In this document: positions 22,458-24,667 of the stretch, in pieces
Numbering within the stretch: the stretch's first letter is position 1
Layout of the letters: every line of letters begins with the position of its first letter
Source of the DNA: an uncultured Clostridia bacterium
Lineage (GTDB): Bacteria > Bacillota > Clostridia > Christensenellales > Pumilibacteraceae
DNA: 24,667 nucleotides
Assembly (NCBI GenBank): GCA_947589145.1
Contig: CANQCB010000007.1
Span: forward strand, 1 to 24,667
Direction of reading: 5' to 3'
Notes under the pieces: generated by a model
Databases searched by the model: none
What the model saw: the letters and a program-made list of their open reading frames with translations, nothing else
Told to the model about the DNA's origin: nothing
Made by a program: the position numbers and the translations under genes

Positions 22458-23411
22458 TTAATTCCACTTGCAGTCTATTGAAATGATTGCGGTAGGCATG
22501 CCGACAATTTGTATATCGAATTTTAGGCTCGTTTCAACTTTTGTAGAAGCATTATGTATTCTAAAACTGAATTGCCAACCGCCATCCATGTAAAGTTCAA
22601 CCGTGTTTGTGCTGTTCCGCTTAAAATCTAAACTTACAATGCGAGTAGGCAAACATGCAATCGGCACCTGTATTTTTGGTTTTCGCTTTTTACTCGCTTG
22701 ATTTAATTTGCCATGCAAGTTATATGTTTGAATTTGTGTTATTCGCCGACTATCTATGCTAATTACTTTATAAAAATCAAATTCGCCGAGCAGATACTCA
22801 ACCATTCTTTGAGGCACTTCGGAATTCGCATAGTTACTGCGTTTAATTTCATCTATAAATGCTTGTAAAAGCGGGACATAAACTTCTTTATCTTTGTGAA
22901 GTAAATCACTCCATTTTTTCTTACTGTCTTTTTGAATTTTTAAGTAATCAAAGACAGGTTTAATATCGCTCCAATACTTTTCAGAACAAGGAATATTAAA
23001 CCAGTTTGCCCCGAAGTCCAAGGATTTACCTAATCTGCTATGCTTAACGGCGAAATGATTATGCTTAATACTCAATCCTATTTCCCATTGTATATCTTTG
23101 CGACTTATAACGATATCTCGCACATCGCCATCTATACCTTGGTTGTCCGTTTGTATTTTTAATTTAAGCAAATCATCATATGGCTCTATGATCATAGGTT
23201 CCATATCAAAAATCGTAGCAACAGCAGCCCTTGCGCTTTCAACCAACACATTTTGAAACATCGGACTAACTAACGACCACGCATGAAGAGCTGCATTATA
23301 TGCACTGTTCTTTTCAATTTCAGCACTACGCAACTTGCTTATCTCGTCAAACAAGGTTGTCAGGCAAATATATTCGTATGCTCTTCCTTGATTATTACTT
23401 TGTTTGCTCAT
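22458..23411 (-). CDS. HaeIII-family type II restriction endonuclease
   Basis: A 317-residue protein opening with NNQGRAYEYICLTTL, a hallmark of the HaeIII endonuclease family. It continues with GDVRDIVI at 95-102 and WEIGLSIKHNHFAVKHSRL at about 109-127. Candidate active-site residues of the PD-(D/E)XK type are Asp96/Asp99, Glu110 and Lys116. The conserved LDFGANWFNIPCS stretch follows. The expected target is GGCC, from the family and from the paired methyltransferase. The ATG overlaps the methyltransferase stop in ATGA form, so the two are translationally coupled with methyltransferase made first. Composition is AT-rich like the rest of the island. Confidence 0.9.
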   Translation of the reverse strand: MSKQSNNQGRAYEYICLTTLFDEISKLRSAEIEKNSAYNAALHAWSLVSPMFQNVLVESARAAVATIFDMEPMIIEPYDDLLKLKIQTDNQGIDGDVRDIVISRKDIQWEIGLSIKHNHFAVKHSRLGKSLDFGANWFNIPCSEKYWSDIKPVFDYLKIQKDSKKKWSDLLHKDKEVYVPLLQAFIDEIKRSNYANSEVPQRMVEYLLGEFDFYKVISIDSRRITQIQTYNLHGKLNQASKKRKPKIQVPIACLPTRIVSLDFKRNSTNTVELYMDGGWQFSFRIHNASTKVETSLKFDIQIVGMPTAIISIDCKWN

Positions 23412-24412
23412 TTGATTTTTCCTGTGCTTTCCAATGTTTGCCTGATTGCTATCGCTATTTCATATGCTAAATTTACAGGTACTGCATTGCCAATCATTTT
23501 ATAAGCATCATCGACATTGGTATAAATAAATTTGAAAGTATCAGGGAACCCTTGTATTCTTGCTATTTCTCGAATAGTCATTCTGCGATATAAGCTTTCC
23601 TTTCCTTTTACAAATTCGCGCTTATTGTTTTCTATAAAGACCATTTTAGGGGCTTGAGGATGTATTTGGCATTGACGTCCCGAAGCTTGCACCGTAAACG
23701 CTTGTTCATCCCATGATTTAACACGATTTCTGCTCATAAAAATCGGAGAATATGCACCGATAAAATATTCATTGTTATTAATGGCTTTGGGATTATGATA
23801 ATTGCCTTTTAATGCGGGTACCGCTGAATATTGCAAGTCCCAAATAACGTCCCGAAGAGTCAGTTTGTTTTTATAAAAAGTAGATCCTTGCGGAAATTCA
23901 AAATCAATATTCAAATCATTTCTGAACCCTATGTAAAATACACGCTTCCTTTCTTGTGCCATTCCATAGTCTTTTGCATTTACCAATGTAATTGAAACAT
24001 TGTACCCACAGTTTTCAAATGTCTTGACAATATTGTGAACTGCTTGTTTATGACGATTAGCAAGCATGCCGCTAACATTTTCGGCGAGAAAAAATTTGGG
24101 TAGTTTGCTTTTTAATATTCGTATGTATTCATAAAATAATTTGCCGCGAGCATCATTTATACCGCGCAACGCCCCCGCTTCTGACCAAGATTGGCAAGGT
24201 GGTCCGCCTATAATGCCGTCAATACCGTCAGGAAAGTCAGTTTCATTTATATCGCGAATATCCTCCTTAATCAATTTTGTATCAGGGTGATTAGTAATAA
24301 ACGTTTCCCAGATAGTAGGGTCATATTCGTTCGCGATAGGAATTTCAAAACCTGCTTTTTCAAAGCCTAAGTCAAGTCCGCCGCAACCACTAAATAAGCT
24401 TATGACTTTCAA
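23408..24412 (-). CDS. DNA (cytosine-5-)-methyltransferase, M.HaeIII-like
   Basis: Methylates a cytosine in the recognition site to protect it from the paired endonuclease. The 334 residues show motif I SLFSGCGGLDLGF at 5-17, motif IV GGPPCQSW with catalytic Cys73, motif VI ENV at 112-114, motif VIII QERKR at 154-158, and motif X GNAVPVNLAYEIA near the end. The target-recognition region contains YFIGAYSPIFMSRNRV and TVQASGRQCQIHPQAP, very like M.HaeIII as I recall it, so GGCC is the predicted site. Translation starts at TTG 24412, with SD GGAG seven bases upstream and no ATG near the conserved N-terminus. First gene of the operon. Confidence 0.95.
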   Translation of the reverse strand: MKVISLFSGCGGLDLGFEKAGFEIPIANEYDPTIWETFITNHPDTKLIKEDIRDINETDFPDGIDGIIGGPPCQSWSEAGALRGINDARGKLFYEYIRILKSKLPKFFLAENVSGMLANRHKQAVHNIVKTFENCGYNVSITLVNAKDYGMAQERKRVFYIGFRNDLNIDFEFPQGSTFYKNKLTLRDVIWDLQYSAVPALKGNYHNPKAINNNEYFIGAYSPIFMSRNRVKSWDEQAFTVQASGRQCQIHPQAPKMVFIENNKREFVKGKESLYRRMTIREIARIQGFPDTFKFIYTNVDDAYKMIGNAVPVNLAYEIAIAIRQTLESTGKIK

Positions 24413-24431
24413 ATTTTTTCTCCTTTACAAA

Positions 24432-24472
24432 TTGTGCATTTATATTATAGCACAACTAACGATTTTTTTCAA
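24432..24472 (-). promoter_or_regulatory. Promoter of the restriction operon with an inverted repeat round the -10
   Basis: TTGAAA (24472-24467), a 17-nt spacer and TATAAT (24449-24444) on the minus strand. The -10 box is framed by TTGTGC (24455-24450) and GCACAA (24437-24432), a 6-bp inverted repeat with 12 nt between arms. A repressor bound there would block the promoter. Confidence 0.8.
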
Positions 24473-24590
24473 ACGTATAACATAAGGAAAATAAAAATAG
24501 TACTATCTCGGGACTTAAAATTACAATAAATAGCTAAAGATCAATCATGACGTGCGATTATGCTCATAGAAACGCCGACATACCCCCTTA
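24473..24590. other. AT-rich right end of the island without a gene
   Basis: No coding frame, promoter or recombination gene was seen between the restriction promoter and the right repeat. This stretch keeps the AT-rich character of the island up to about 24560. Confidence 0.4.
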
Positions 24591-24634
24591 ACAAAATAAA
24601 AGCGCTTGCCGCTCGGACAAACGCTTTGGTGGAA
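24591..24634. repeat. Right 44-bp direct repeat (att-like), overlapping the tRNA 3' end
   Basis: Identical to 21572-21615. Positions 24627-24634 are the last 8 nt of the tRNA. The remainder is its terminator (stem 24599-24608 with 24618-24627) and T-rich tail, read on the minus strand. Confidence 0.9.
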
Positions 24635-24667
24635 GCTACAGGGCTCGAACCTGTGACCCTCTGCTTG
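24627..24667 (-). tRNA. 3' part of a tRNA gene (Val or Ala), cut by the window end
   Basis: Reading the minus strand, CAA then GCAGA is the end of the anticodon loop and stem, GGGTC the variable loop, ACAGG-TTCGAGC-CCTGT a perfect T-arm, AGCTTCC the 3' acceptor strand, A the discriminator and CCA the encoded tail. The third anticodon base is C, so codons begin with G. The loop ending in CAA and the AGCTTCC acceptor suit tRNA-Val(TAC) best, and tRNA-Ala(TGC) is the alternative. The 5' half lies outside the window. Confidence 0.88.

Larger units (their letters stand above)
21572..24634. mobile_element. tRNA-associated mini-island carrying a HaeIII-like restriction system
   Basis: A segment of about 3.0 kb bounded by perfect 44-bp direct repeats (21572-21615 and 24591-24634). 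The right repeat includes the last 8 nt of a minus-strand tRNA gene and its downstream terminator. This is what site-specific integration at a tRNA 3' end leaves behind. The interior is plainly richer in A+T than the rest of the window and holds three co-directional genes: methyltransferase, endonuclease and Ntn-hydrolase-like. I found no integrase, transposase or excisionase, so movement would need help in trans, or the mobility gene has been lost. Confidence 0.75.

Noticed and set aside
1..24667. CRISPR array
   Set aside because: No regularly spaced direct repeats were found. The only long direct repeat is the pair bounding the restriction island.

Overview
The window looks like chromosome from an anaerobic member of the Bacillota, most likely an uncultured Clostridia lineage. 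The reasons are a complete Rnf complex, an archaeal-type split glutamate synthase, strong Shine-Dalgarno (SD) sequences, sigma-A type promoters (TTGACA/TATAAT) and frequent TTG/GTG starts. Species cannot be named from sequence alone. Most of the window has balanced to GC-rich composition. The last 3 kb (about 21.6-24.6 kb) is clearly AT-rich and looks imported.

Layout. 1-2150: the end of an upstream unit, a possible initiator-tRNA relic, then a two-gene plus-strand operon (ApbE flavin transferase, NusG-domain-II membrane protein) that serves the Rnf complex. 2178-3300: a small HTH regulator divergent from an unrecognised membrane protein, with a 13-bp inverted repeat between them. 3322-9310: a minus-strand operon, Gx transporter-rnfC-rnfD-rnfG-rnfE-rnfA-rnfB, with tight or overlapping junctions. 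9451-10819: a Cof-type HAD phosphatase and a small conserved clostridial protein. 10863-16142: a minus-strand operon for split glutamate synthase (glutaminase, FMN/Fe-S synthase core, four-cluster ferredoxin, FAD/NAD oxidoreductase, GXGXG domain), with a terminator-like hairpin in its 5' leader. 16245-20160: an O-antigen-ligase-like protein with an extra C-terminal domain, rsmA, and a ribbon-helix-helix/AAA+ fusion. 20161-21421: a structured intergenic palindrome and a polytopic membrane protein. 21572-24634: a mini-island bounded by 44-bp direct repeats. The right repeat overlaps the 3' end of a tRNA gene (Val or Ala) that runs off the window. The island holds a HaeIII-like methyltransferase, a HaeIII-family endonuclease and a third gene resembling a proteasome beta/HslV Ntn hydrolase with serine in the nucleophile position. 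No integrase is visible.

How the genes work together. ApbE attaches FMN to the threonines of RnfD and RnfG, so the 5' operon matures the complex encoded by the minus-strand operon. Rnf couples ferredoxin:NAD+ electron transfer to ion pumping. The glutamate synthase operon carries its own ferredoxin and NAD oxidoreductase and therefore draws on the same electron pools.

The observations most worth following up are the integrase-less tRNA-flanked restriction island with its Ntn-hydrolase gene, a recurring promoter layout that puts the -10 box 6-7 nt before the start codon (probable leaderless mRNAs), and the leader hairpins of the glutamate synthase operon.
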